In this document: piece by piece, positions 18,402 through 26,829 of the stretch
Layout: the number at the start of each line of letters is the position of its first letter
Numbering within the stretch: the first letter of the stretch is position 1
Source: Lachnospiraceae bacterium
Lineage (GTDB): Bacteria > Bacillota > Clostridia > Lachnospirales > Lachnospiraceae
Reading direction: 5' to 3'
NCBI GenBank assembly: GCA_017479285.1
Contig: JAFVCL010000005.1
Location: 1-43,572 of the forward strand
Length of the DNA: 43,572 bases
Made by a program: the position numbers and the translations under genes
Notes under the pieces: generated by a model
The model's input: only the letters and a program-made list of their open reading frames with translations
The model's database searches: none
What the model was told of the DNA's origin: nothing

Positions 18402-18709
18402 CAGTTGTCTTTACGGAAAACTATTTCACCCTCTTTTACGAGTCCGAGTTTTTCCTGCGCCTGCTCTCCGGCATAAGCCTTGGTCTGCACATATTTCTCG
18501 TATTCGTCTATCTCCAGCGCTCTTTCATTTTCCGCCTCTATCCCGGCATCGAGTTCCTCCTCCTGCGCCGTATATGCCTGGAGCTTATTCCTGGTATCTC
18601 TTCCCTGTATGAAGATGATTATCGATATAAGAAGCACTACCATAGCCACGAGCACAAAGCCCATAAAGCTGCTGTGTTTTCTCTTCTTAGCCATTGCGGT
18701 TTTAGCCAT
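18401..18709 (-). CDS. divIC: Septum formation initiator, DivIC/FtsL-like
   Basis: Small bitopic cell-division protein. A basic N-terminus, one membrane helix (GFVLVAMVVLLISIIIFI), an extracellular coiled coil (KLQAYTAQEEELDAGIEAEN) and the conserved ending KLGLVKEGEIVF define the DivIC family. The open frame reaches to 18760, but the ATG at 18709 has GGAAAGGA eight bases upstream, giving 102 residues. A second in-frame ATG five codons later arises from a short tandem duplication (ACCGCnATGGCTAA). In spore-forming relatives spoIIE usually lies between this gene and tilS; here the two overlap. Confidence 0.85.
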   Translation of the reverse strand: MAKTAMAKKRKHSSFMGFVLVAMVVLLISIIIFIQGRDTRNKLQAYTAQEEELDAGIEAENERALEIDEYEKYVQTKAYAGEQAQEKLGLVKEGEIVFRKDN

Positions 18710-18887
18710 AGCGGTTTTCCTTTCCGGTAAATACAATAAACGATAACGACCCTTTACCATGACACATATACTAAAATTTTACTCCAGTATATAGAATTAT
18801 GTCAACGATATTTTGCAAACTCCCGTTATTATTAAACAGTGTTCCGGGGCACCTCCGGATTTAATCGGGAATTGTATGCCCTGTCCG

Positions 18888-19148
18888 TCAGTCGATCGGA
18901 CCATCGCCGGAGATATACTCAAACAGTTCCTTTGCCTCGTCCTTTTTTACCGTATCCTGGATATCCAGCACCCGGACCTTAACCTCCTTGTTGCCGAAAG
19001 CGATTGCTATCACATCCCCCACCTTAACATCCGTCGAAGCCTTTGCAACCTTGTCATTTATCGTAACCCTGCCGCTGTCGCATGCCTCGTTGGCGACCGT
19101 TCTTCTCTTGATAAGTCGCGATACCTTCAAATATTTATCCAACCTCAT
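18888..19148 (-). CDS. rqcP: S4-domain RNA-binding protein RqcP
   Basis: Small heat-shock-15/S4 RNA-binding protein that in B. subtilis works with RqcH in tailing stalled nascent chains on 50S subunits. It starts MRLDKYLKVSRLIKRRT, the typical S4 beginning, and continues through GRVTINDKVAKAS and VGDVIAIAFG. An in-frame GTG seven codons upstream lies inside the AGGAGG ribosome site, so the ATG at 19148 is preferred (86 residues). The yabP and yabQ genes that normally follow in spore formers are absent; the 178 bases to divIC hold no frame. Confidence 0.9.
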   Translation of the reverse strand: MRLDKYLKVSRLIKRRTVANEACDSGRVTINDKVAKASTDVKVGDVIAIAFGNKEVKVRVLDIQDTVKKDEAKELFEYISGDGPID

Positions 19149-19222
19149 ATAATATATAATCCTCCTCACAGTCGCGCCTGCCGCGCGGTTTCAAATTCCC
19201 CAGCCCACGCCGTTAAGAAAAA

Positions 19223-19248
19223 GGAGCACATCCGCACGGATGCACTCC
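19223..19248 (-). terminator. Terminator after hup
   Basis: GGAG and CATCC pair with CTCC and GGATG across a 2x2 internal loop and a GCAC loop; TTTTTCTT follows on the minus strand. It lies 29 bases past the hup stop, so rqcP may depend on leak-through or on a promoter of its own. Confidence 0.75.
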
Positions 19249-19276
19249 CTTGATAATCTCAAACTCTAAACCAAAA

Positions 19277-19549
19277 TTAGTTTACAGCGTCCTTAAGAGC
19301 CTTACCAGCCTTGAACTTAGGAGCCTTGGAAGCCTTGATCTTCATCTCCTTGCCGGTCTGAGGGTTTCTTCCGGTTCTTGCTGCTCTCTTAGCTACCTCA
19401 AAGGTACCGAAACCAACGAGCTGAACCTTATCATTCTTCTTAAGAGCCTTGGTAACAACAGCGATGAAAGCGTTAACTGCTTCCTGTGCATCCTTCTTTG
19501 AAAGCTTAGCTTCCTCAGCAACAGCTGCAACAAATTCAGTCTTGTTCAT
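19277..19549 (-). CDS. hup: HU family DNA-binding protein
   Basis: Nucleoid protein that bends DNA without sequence preference. Its 90 residues match HU over the whole length: [12 protein letters not shown] start, [22 protein letters not shown] arm and the closing [13 protein letters not shown]. Its codons are strongly biased (GCT, AAG, CTT), as expected for a highly expressed gene. AGGAGG precedes the ATG, and a consensus promoter lies at 19608-19636. It heads the rqcP-divIC-tilS-hpt-ftsH group. Confidence 0.97.
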   Translation of the reverse strand: MNKTEFVAAVAEEAKLSKKDAQEAVNAFIAVVTKALKKNDKVQLVGFGTFEVAKRAARTGRNPQTGKEMKIKASKAPKFKAGKALKDAVN

Positions 19550-19607
19550 GTTATTATTTCCTCCTGAAATATGAGATTATTTGGTAGCAAACAAAAGCTA
19601 CTATTTA

Positions 19608-19636
19608 TATATACTTACTTTCACTCGTTTTGTCAA
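19608..19636 (-). promoter_or_regulatory. Strong promoter of hup
   Basis: Minus-strand -35 TTGACA (19631-19636), a 17-bp spacer and -10 TATATA (19608-19613). The leader of about 50 bases contains a small stem-loop (GTAGC/GCTAC, 19584-19601). Confidence 0.8.
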
Positions 19637-19692
19637 GAAAAAAGGGCATAAAAGTAGCCAAAGATTGCTAAAAAACGCTATTTTTTATCTGT

Positions 19693-21198
19693 CTATGGCT
19701 CTTTTACCAGATCCGCAAACGAAAACGATATATCCTTATCGTCGGAATCCACGGAAATCGTATAGCTTCTGGTTATATATCCGCTCCTGCTGAGGCTTAT
19801 TATATGCAATCCCTCGGTCTTTTTAAAGCTGCATGGACAGATCCCGACATACGCCCCGTCAAGATAGACCTCAACCCCCTCCGGAGCGTCTATATACACC
19901 TTATAGTATGTCGCAGTAACATCCGCGCCCGGAAGTGGAGCGTCTCCGACCACCTGGTCAGTCGGCTGAGTACCGGTGCCGGACTGTTCTTCTACCGAAG
20001 TGTTATCGGTTCCGTTCTGTTCATTCCCCGTGCTTTGATTACCGTCTCCGGAAGAATCTGTATTTTCCACAGCAGTATCCTGTCCGGAAGAAGACTCCTT
20101 GTCGGAAGAATCTGTCGATTCCTTCTCCTCGTCCGCTTCCTCCGGTTTTTCAAGTGTTATATCTATACCGGCAGTGGGCTGTCCGACATTGAGATACTGC
20201 GTTATGCTTGTATAACCCTCCGCTTTGCATATAAGCTGGTGGAGGCCGTATGTAAGCTCAACGCCCTCCGAGCAGTCCGTTAATTCCCCGTCAATATACA
20301 GCTTTGCCGTAGTCGGATTAAGCGAGAAAAGTATTGTACCTGTCTTCGGCTTCTCAAAAACCACATCGCTGAAGTCCAGCGAGGATTCGCTGTTTCTGTT
20401 TATCACCACACTCTTCTCGGAGGTTGTCCCCGAAGCGCTTATCTTTACCTGGTATTTTCCCTCCGGGACTGTTATGAGCATATCCTCGGAAACCCTCCGG
20501 ATAACAGCATTGCCTATCTCTATCCACCCTCCGATAAAGCCCTGGTGTCCCGAGAGCCTCAAGTATCCGTGCCCTTTATCAACAGTAATGCTGTAAACCT
20601 TGTTTCCGATACCTCTGAAGGTCAGTATATCGGTTTCAATGATATCCTGCTCCGTGATCTGCCTTTCATCGGAAAAACATACCGCATCACTGCTTATCTT
20701 GTAGGTGTCCTCACCAATGGTTACCTCTCTCTTTACGCTGTCCATCACATACCGGTTCGTATCCTCTATCGCCCAGGCATTTGATGAAAGCTGTATGCTC
20801 GTGAGATGCTTTTTATTCTTGATGAATTTCACATCAACGATATCCCCCGGACCGATCTGGTCTATAGTGAGAGACTTTCCGTATTTATCGTAAAAGCAGG
20901 TCGTTCCGTCATACTCAAGAGTATAGTTTTTCCCCACCGTAAGATTATAAAATGTCAGAGTCTTCTTCTCTTCGTCCTTCCTTATAAGGATCGGTGTATC
21001 CGCCGAATCAAAGCTGTCGGGACCGTAGATCACCGGGCCCTCGGCGGTCTCGTTTGTATCGCTGTTCTCCCCTCCCACAACCTTGGATTCCTCGGGAAAC
21101 AGACTTATATTTCCGCAGCCGCACAGAGAGACAGCCATTACCACTGCCAGACAAACGGAAGCAAAACCATTAAGATATTTACTTTTAAATCCGTCCAT
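19693..21198 (-). CDS. Lipoprotein with two PEGA domains
   Basis: Exported lipoprotein of 501 residues. The signal peptide ends in LCGC with C28 as lipid site. A beta-rich region (about 60-270) of unknown family is followed by a first PEGA-type repeat (from GTILFSLNPTTAKLYIDGEL), a long Glu/Ser/Asp/Thr/Gly linker, and a second PEGA repeat (YIDAPEGVEVYLDGAYVG) at the C-terminus. PEGA domains are surface modules often tied to the cell wall; no catalytic residues are visible. GGGAGG lies eight bases before the ATG. Function unknown; an envelope role is an inference. Confidence 0.85.
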   Translation of the reverse strand: MDGFKSKYLNGFASVCLAVVMAVSLCGCGNISLFPEESKVVGGENSDTNETAEGPVIYGPDSFDSADTPILIRKDEEKKTLTFYNLTVGKNYTLEYDGTTCFYDKYGKSLTIDQIGPGDIVDVKFIKNKKHLTSIQLSSNAWAIEDTNRYVMDSVKREVTIGEDTYKISSDAVCFSDERQITEQDIIETDILTFRGIGNKVYSITVDKGHGYLRLSGHQGFIGGWIEIGNAVIRRVSEDMLITVPEGKYQVKISASGTTSEKSVVINRNSESSLDFSDVVFEKPKTGTILFSLNPTTAKLYIDGELTDCSEGVELTYGLHQLICKAEGYTSITQYLNVGQPTAGIDITLEKPEEADEEKESTDSSDKESSSGQDTAVENTDSSGDGNQSTGNEQNGTDNTSVEEQSGTGTQPTDQVVGDAPLPGADVTATYYKVYIDAPEGVEVYLDGAYVGICPCSFKKTEGLHIISLSRSGYITRSYTISVDSDDKDISFSFADLVKEP

Positions 21199-21263
21199 AG
21201 TGTTACCTCCCGGCTCCGCACGGCGCCGTGGCTTCCTCCTTCGCCGAAAAAGCCCGGCCGGTT

Positions 21264-22628
21264 TTAAACGCCCCTGTCCTTTAGAAGCTCTGTTGCCCTG
21301 TTCCTTAAATAAACCTCATCGTTTTTTCCCGGCTCTTCCATTACCTCGTCCAAAAGCACTCCGAGTATTTCTCCTATAGCAGGACCCGGCTTTACTCCCA
21401 GTCCGATAAGATCTTTTCCGGTTATCTTAAGGTCCTTCAGAGAAAAACACTCATCCTTCTCAAGAACCTCTTTATACATTCTATCCCACTCCCGGATATT
21501 TTCAAGCTTCTCCTCCCGCATATAATCGCTCTGCGCCATTACATCCGCCTTCATAACCTCGAGGAGCATCGGAAGGAGCTCCCTGCCAAGCTTATTAAGC
21601 GCGCGCCTCACCACCCGTCCGGTTGCGGGTCTCCCCGTTCCGTAATCGTGGTATCTTACAAGAAGCGCGACCTTATTAATCGTGTCGTTATCCAGCTTAA
21701 GGCGGCGGAGAATCTTTACCGCCATGTCTGCGCTTACCGCCGGGTGTCCGTGAAAATGCGTCTTCCCGTCCCCATCCGTCTCTATCGTCTCCGGCTTACC
21801 TATATCATGAAAGAGCATTGCCAGCCTCAGTACCGGATCCGGTCTTACTCCCTCTATACCGTGGATCGTATGCTCTCCGACATTATAACAATGGTGCGGA
21901 TGGTTTTGCGGGGTCTCCATGGCACGGTCAAATTCCGGCAAAAATACTGCCGTAAGTCCGAGTTCATACGCCTTTCTCAGCTCCCCGGGATTATCGGAGA
22001 CAAGGAGCTTTATAAGCTCGGTATGTATCCGCTCCTCGCTGATCTTGTTAAGATTGCCTGCAAGAGCCTTTATCGCTTCTTCGGTCTCCGGCGCGATGGA
22101 GTACCCCAGCTGTGCGGCAAACCTCACTGCGCGAAGCATCCTGAGCGCATCCTCTCCGAATCTCTCCATCGGGTCCCCGACGCAGCGGATGACCCTGTTT
22201 TCAATATCAGAGAGTCCCCCGTAGAGATCCACAAGTCCGTCCCGCTCGTTATAAGCCATGGCGTTTATCGTAAAATCGCGCCTTCTTAGATCCTCTTTAA
22301 GTTCCCGCGTAAAGGTTACTTCCTTCGGATGCCTGCCGTCCTCGTAAAGTCCGTCGATGCGGTATGTGGTCACCTCAAAGCCCTCATCGCCCTGTAAGAC
22401 TGTCACGGTCCCATGCTTTAAACCCGTATCCACAGTCCTCCTGAACAGCGCTTTTACCTGCCGCGGACTTGCGGAAGTGGTTATATCCCAGTCCTGCGGT
22501 TCCCTCCCCAAAACGGAGTCCCTTACACAGCCCCCCACGGTGTAGGCTTCATATCCCGCCTCCTCGAGAGTCCGGATTATTAAATTTGCCCTCTCGGGTA
22601 TTTCTATCTTTATATCCTTCAAATCCAT
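21264..22628 (-). CDS. cca: CCA tRNA nucleotidyltransferase with HD domain
   Basis: Adds or repairs the 3' CCA of tRNAs, needed here because tRNA-Leu in this window does not encode CCA. In 454 residues: nucleotidyltransferase head with GGCVRD (32-37) and catalytic DWD (46-48), RRRDFTINAMAYN, the neck with ALRMLRAVRFAAQLGY, and a C-terminal HD domain (LFHDIGKP, FHGHPAVSA). The HD domain places it with the bacterial class II enzymes that carry a phosphohydrolase. It lies 65 bases before the PEGA gene and downstream of the HAD gene. Confidence 0.95.
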   Translation of the reverse strand: MDLKDIKIEIPERANLIIRTLEEAGYEAYTVGGCVRDSVLGREPQDWDITTSASPRQVKALFRRTVDTGLKHGTVTVLQGDEGFEVTTYRIDGLYEDGRHPKEVTFTRELKEDLRRRDFTINAMAYNERDGLVDLYGGLSDIENRVIRCVGDPMERFGEDALRMLRAVRFAAQLGYSIAPETEEAIKALAGNLNKISEERIHTELIKLLVSDNPGELRKAYELGLTAVFLPEFDRAMETPQNHPHHCYNVGEHTIHGIEGVRPDPVLRLAMLFHDIGKPETIETDGDGKTHFHGHPAVSADMAVKILRRLKLDNDTINKVALLVRYHDYGTGRPATGRVVRRALNKLGRELLPMLLEVMKADVMAQSDYMREEKLENIREWDRMYKEVLEKDECFSLKDLKITGKDLIGLGVKPGPAIGEILGVLLDEVMEEPGKNDEVYLRNRATELLKDRGV

Positions 22629-22703
22629 ATCAATACATCTTCCGGTGTAAATCGTACCACTTTAAATCCTTTCAGGGCGTTTTCACTATCCCGGTGAAAA
22701 TCT

Positions 22704-23597
22704 TTAGAGAATAAATTTCTCGATCACGGTCACAAGCCCGTCCTCATCGTTTGTCCCCGTAACAAAGTCCGCATGGGATCTTACTTCCTCCCTTGCGTTA
22801 CCCATAGCGACCCCCACTCCGGCGTACTCTATCATCGAAATATCGTTAAAACCGTCGCCGCAGCAAACTGTGTTTTCCCTCTTTACTCCGATCTTTTCAA
22901 GCATGGAATCCAGAGTCTCTGCCTTACTGACATTCTTTGGCATAACCTCAAGGAAAAATTCCTCCGAGCGGTAGATGGAAAGCGAATCTCCGTATCTGCT
23001 CTGCAGCTCCTTCTCATAGCCTGCGGCTATAACCCCCGGTGCGGTTATAAGACATTTGTTTACCGGATAATTTATAAACTCCCGGAAATCATAGACGGTT
23101 ATTACATCCATATTGTTGATGCGCGCTTCGAGAAGTATGTACTCATCGGGCTCAAAACCGGAAATTACATAATCTCCCTCCGGATTTATTCCCTTGTCCT
23201 TAAGGTATCCTCCCTGCTTTAAGACCTCTTCGCCGTTTCCCTTAAGGTAGTAAGAGATTATCCCCGCCTCCCTTTCCTTTGCAAATTCATAGATCTGAGC
23301 AGGGATTTCGGGCGGAAGTGTCTTTTGGTATATTACCTCGCCGCTTTTGCACTCAGCCACCCTCGCGCCGTTAAACGACAAAAGATATCCTCCGTACTTT
23401 GCAAGCTCCAGCTCGTTTTTGTACCTCAGCATACCGGGTGTCGGTCTTCCTGAGGCAAGGATAACCGCGTGTCCCATCTCCATTATATTTTTGATCGCAG
23501 CGGCAGTTTTCGGAGTGATCTCTTTTTTTGAATTTGTCAGCGTTCCGTCGATATCAAGTACAAGAGCTTTTCTCTCATTAATTCCAAGTTTTCCCAT
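22704..23597 (-). CDS. HAD-superfamily phosphatase, Cof type
   Basis: Predicted sugar-phosphate or cofactor phosphatase. The 297-residue protein has DIDGT (15-19) with nucleophile D15, motif II SGR, a type IIB cap, and CCGDGFNDISMI (motifs III-IV) followed by GVGVAMGNA, typical of Cof/YidA-like enzymes. AGGAC lies seven bases before the ATG. It follows the MATE transporter gene by 15 bases, so the two are probably co-transcribed, though no functional link is known. The substrate cannot be predicted. Confidence 0.93.
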   Translation of the reverse strand: MGKLGINERKALVLDIDGTLTNSKKEITPKTAAAIKNIMEMGHAVILASGRPTPGMLRYKNELELAKYGGYLLSFNGARVAECKSGEVIYQKTLPPEIPAQIYEFAKEREAGIISYYLKGNGEEVLKQGGYLKDKGINPEGDYVISGFEPDEYILLEARINNMDVITVYDFREFINYPVNKCLITAPGVIAAGYEKELQSRYGDSLSIYRSEEFFLEVMPKNVSKAETLDSMLEKIGVKRENTVCCGDGFNDISMIEYAGVGVAMGNAREEVRSHADFVTGTNDEDGLVTVIEKFIL

Positions 23598-23612
23598 AAT
23601 TAAAGTCCTGTA

Positions 23613-25037
23613 TCAATTAGCAATTTTCTTTATTTCCGGCTCTCCGGAGCCGAGCTCTTCACGCTTCATCTCGTTTAAGAATCCGAATGTCAGCGGAACC
23701 GTCATAATAAACGAACACAGATCCGCCCACATCTGAGCCATCTGTACGCCTGTCAGTCCAAGAAATCTCGGCAGTACAAGCACTATGGGGATAAGAAACA
23801 AGCCCTGTCTTGCGGCCGATAAAAGCGAAGCCCTGAAGGTTTTTCCCGCAGACTGCAGCATCATATTTGCAAGAACGGAAAAGCTGTTTAACGGGAATAT
23901 GATCATCTGGTATCTGAGCGCAACCCTGCCCACCGAGATTACATCCGCATCGCCCTTTCTGAAAAATCCTATGATGGGTTCGGAGAAGGTAAAGCACATT
24001 ACCGCTACAAGGAGCAATACAACAAATCCGACCCGCACACAGAACCAATACGCCTCGCGGACCCGCCCGTATTTTTTACCGCCATAGTTCATTCCGCAGA
24101 CAGGCTGAAATCCCTGGCCAAAGCCGATAAGAGCGGAATGGCTGAACATGAATACCCTGTTTACGATTGACATCGCCGCGATGGCAGCATCCGGATTATC
24201 AACTCCGTAAGTACCTGCACTGCGGTTTACGAAGGTTGTCGCCACACTGCCCAACGCCTGTCTTACCAGCGAGGGGAAGCCTCCCTTGAATATCTCCGCA
24301 AAATAATACCACTTGAAGCTTACATTCTTTAAAGTGATCCTCAGATTTCCGCCTCTGCGTGTCATCGCATAGAGGATCGCAAGACTTGCAAACTGGCTTA
24401 TTACCGTCGAAAGCGCCGCTCCGGCCACTCCCATTTTAAACCCGAATATAAGAAGGGGATCAAGCCCCATATTCAGTATTCCTCCGGAAGTAATCCCCAC
24501 CATGGCGTATGTTGCACTTCCCTGGAAACGGAGCTGGTTGTTAAGTACAAAGCTGCACATGGTAAAGGGAGCACCGATAAGGATTATCCTGAGGTAGTCG
24601 ACCGTGTAGGGAAGTATGGTCTCGGTAGAGCCAAGCATAAAAGCGAGCGGACGCACAAGGAAAGAACCTGCCACCGCCATTACCGTCCCTACGGCAAACG
24701 CATAGAAAAATCCGGTGGATGCCATCTTTTCCGCTTTTTCAAATTCCTCCGCACCAAGCGCTCTTGATATGTATGTCCCGGAGCCCTGCCCAAAGTAAAA
24801 GCCTATCGCCTGTATGACCGCCATTACCGAAAAAACGAGTCCAACCGCGGCGGTAGCCTGTGTGTTTATCTTCCCCACAAAAAAGGTGTCCGCCATGTTG
24901 TAGACAGCTGTGATCAGCATACTTATTATCGTAGGGATCGACAGCTTTCCGATAAGTACAGGAATCTTTTCCGTCAGCATATAATGTACTTTTTCCTGTT
25001 GTGACATTTTTCCGATAGTTTTCATCTTTAAACCCAT
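23613..25037 (-). CDS. MATE family efflux transporter
   Basis: Membrane exporter driven by sodium or proton gradient, of the NorM/DinF-type superfamily. Its 474 residues form about twelve hydrophobic segments, beginning GKLSIPTIISMLITAVYNMADTFFVGK, the usual first helix of the family. Three possible ATGs lie near the start (25037, 25025 and 25007); none has a strong ribosome site, so the exact start is uncertain. A hairpin terminator just upstream suggests its own promoter in the short gap or expression by readthrough. Substrate unknown. Confidence 0.93.
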   Translation of the reverse strand: MGLKMKTIGKMSQQEKVHYMLTEKIPVLIGKLSIPTIISMLITAVYNMADTFFVGKINTQATAAVGLVFSVMAVIQAIGFYFGQGSGTYISRALGAEEFEKAEKMASTGFFYAFAVGTVMAVAGSFLVRPLAFMLGSTETILPYTVDYLRIILIGAPFTMCSFVLNNQLRFQGSATYAMVGITSGGILNMGLDPLLIFGFKMGVAGAALSTVISQFASLAILYAMTRRGGNLRITLKNVSFKWYYFAEIFKGGFPSLVRQALGSVATTFVNRSAGTYGVDNPDAAIAAMSIVNRVFMFSHSALIGFGQGFQPVCGMNYGGKKYGRVREAYWFCVRVGFVVLLLVAVMCFTFSEPIIGFFRKGDADVISVGRVALRYQMIIFPLNSFSVLANMMLQSAGKTFRASLLSAARQGLFLIPIVLVLPRFLGLTGVQMAQMWADLCSFIMTVPLTFGFLNEMKREELGSGEPEIKKIAN

Positions 25038-25051
25038 CCGCTAATAAAACA

Positions 25052-25078
25052 CAAGAGCAGGCGGACCGCCTGCCCTTG
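25052..25078 (-). terminator. Terminator after the PrsA-like gene
   Basis: GC-rich stem (CAAG-x-GCAGGCG with CGCCTGC-x-CTTG, loop of 3) followed by TGTTTTATT on the minus strand, 38 bases past the stop at 25117. Confidence 0.8.
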
Positions 25079-25116
25079 TATGATTATAAAAAATTTTAAA
25101 ATTATCGTCAAATATC

Positions 25117-26679
25117 TTATTCCGCAGTTCCGGTTTCCTCAGTTGTCTCCGTGGCTTCGGTACTCTCGGAGCTCTCAGTGCTCTCCGCGCCGGCATCGGT
25201 ATCCTCCGTGCTCTCCGCGGTCTCCTCCTCGGCCTGCTGCGTAAGGTAAGCGAGATTTCCGGTTACTTCCATATCCCCGGTAAGACCATCGAGATACTCG
25301 TTCATTCTGTCAGTCATCATCGCATCGGTGGCAGTAAGCTTCCATACCGGCTCACCCTCGTCAAGATAGTAGATAACATATGTATACATTCCCGCAACAA
25401 AGAAGCTCTCTACATCTCCGCGCTTTCTTTCGGAATTGAATATCCACTCCTTGATGTCCCCACTGTAGGTATCTGAATTCTGGTTTTCAAACAGGCCTCC
25501 CTCGGTGGAATCATCGATGGAATACTCCTCAACAAGCTCTATAAAGCTCTCCTCCGTCTTCTCACCGGCATTATACTTTTCAAGTATCTCGGCTCCGTTG
25601 TCGCTTTCCGTAACAATTCCTCTTAAGTTTACCGTAGGCTCTTCAGAGCGGTATCTTGAAGTAAATCCGACAACATAATAAAGGTTTGAAGCAGTATTTT
25701 CAATGACAGTTGTGTCACCTTCTTTTCTGCTCTCGTCAAAAAGCCAATCTCTGATATTGTAGTTAACCGAGGAGCTGAGCTGGTTTACCAAGGGCTCTCC
25801 GTTCTCAAAAACCGAAGCCTTCTCCCTCTCCGCGCTCTCCTTTGCAACCTTCATAGCCGCTTCCTTCTCCGCATCCGAAGGGGTATAGCTTCCATCCTCG
25901 GCCACCGCAGCGCCCTCGTCCGCCAGCTCTGTGGGCTCGGTGGGGAGCTGTGCGTTCACGGTTACAAGGCTGTAGTCGACAGAATCGTATGTGCTCTTGT
26001 TCTCGCTGTAATAGCTCTCAACCTCTTCATCAGAGGGAAGCTTTGAATCATATACGCTCTGGTAGTACTCACTTATCCGTGCCTGCTTTTCGACAACGCT
26101 CTTAAGTCTTGCCTTTGTTGCGTACTCTCCGTATGCGTTCTTAAGGTAATCGGCGACATTCATATCGCTTTCCTTCGCTGCCTTTTCCGCACTCTCGACA
26201 AATTCCTTCCACTTCTCGCCCGCGTCATAGGTAAAGCCTGTATTTTTTGCTTCCCTGTCAATAGCAACATTTTCCTTTAACTGCTCTGCGGCAAGCTGCT
26301 CGAAGTAATCCTTAAAGGTAAGCTTATCGGAATACATTACCGTAGCGGGATCTGCTCCATCGGTAAGTCCGTAATATGAAAGATAGCTTCCGTAGTTCTG
26401 GATATAGGTGTTCTTGACTGTATTGTATACATAGTCAAATTCCACTCTTCCGATCTTTTCTCCGTCCACAGTAACGACCGGTGTCCTGAGCGCTATAATG
26501 TTGCGGACCGGGAATGAAAGGATAAATCCGATAAGCGCGGCTACAAGAACCACGCCCACGATCTTCCAGATCATGAGAGACCTCTCCTCCCTGCGTTTAT
26601 CCTCAGCGCGCTTCTGCATCTTGAGATCATATTTTGTCATCACTTTATCTGTCTCGGTTTTATTCTCTTTAGCTGACAT
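25117..26679 (-). CDS. Membrane-anchored PrsA/SurA-like peptidyl-prolyl isomerase
   Basis: Extracytoplasmic foldase candidate of 520 residues. A charged cytoplasmic N-terminus leads to one membrane helix (about 36-57), so it is anchored by a helix and not by lipid as in PrsA. Then come a SurA_N-like helical region (DGEKIGRVEFDYVYN and onward) and a parvulin-like segment with ILEKYNAG, FIELVEEYSIDDSTEGGLF and IFNSERKRGDVESFF. A similar but weaker segment (IRDWLFDESRKEGD) precedes it, suggesting tandem parvulin-like units. The last 45 residues are almost only Glu, Ser, Thr, Ala and Asp. Isomerase activity is not proven by the motifs. Confidence 0.75.
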   Translation of the reverse strand: MSAKENKTETDKVMTKYDLKMQKRAEDKRREERSLMIWKIVGVVLVAALIGFILSFPVRNIIALRTPVVTVDGEKIGRVEFDYVYNTVKNTYIQNYGSYLSYYGLTDGADPATVMYSDKLTFKDYFEQLAAEQLKENVAIDREAKNTGFTYDAGEKWKEFVESAEKAAKESDMNVADYLKNAYGEYATKARLKSVVEKQARISEYYQSVYDSKLPSDEEVESYYSENKSTYDSVDYSLVTVNAQLPTEPTELADEGAAVAEDGSYTPSDAEKEAAMKVAKESAEREKASVFENGEPLVNQLSSSVNYNIRDWLFDESRKEGDTTVIENTASNLYYVVGFTSRYRSEEPTVNLRGIVTESDNGAEILEKYNAGEKTEESFIELVEEYSIDDSTEGGLFENQNSDTYSGDIKEWIFNSERKRGDVESFFVAGMYTYVIYYLDEGEPVWKLTATDAMMTDRMNEYLDGLTGDMEVTGNLAYLTQQAEEETAESTEDTDAGAESTESSESTEATETTEETGTAE

Positions 26680-26703
26680 ATAAATGTCTCCTTATAACAA
26701 AAT

Positions 26704-26731
26704 GATTTGCACGGGTCAGCCCGTGCAAATC
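26704..26731 (-). terminator. Terminator after the leuA-araC fusion gene
   Basis: Perfect 12-bp stem (26704-26715 with 26720-26731) and a 4-base loop, followed by ATTTTGTTAT on the minus strand. It stands about 100 bases past the leuA stop and directly before the PrsA-like gene. Confidence 0.75.
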
Positions 26732-26829
26732 ACTATTCTACCCCATTTATTAAAAAAAATAAAGTATTTCACAAAAAACTCACAGATTTCTTTGATTTTC
26801 TGCCGTTTTCGACGGTTTCCCTCAATAGA

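Noticed and set aside
22680-22700. Small hairpin TTTTCAC/GTGAAAA between the HAD and cca genes as a terminator
   Set aside because: Only seven pairs and no T-tail on the minus strand; the genes may be read through.
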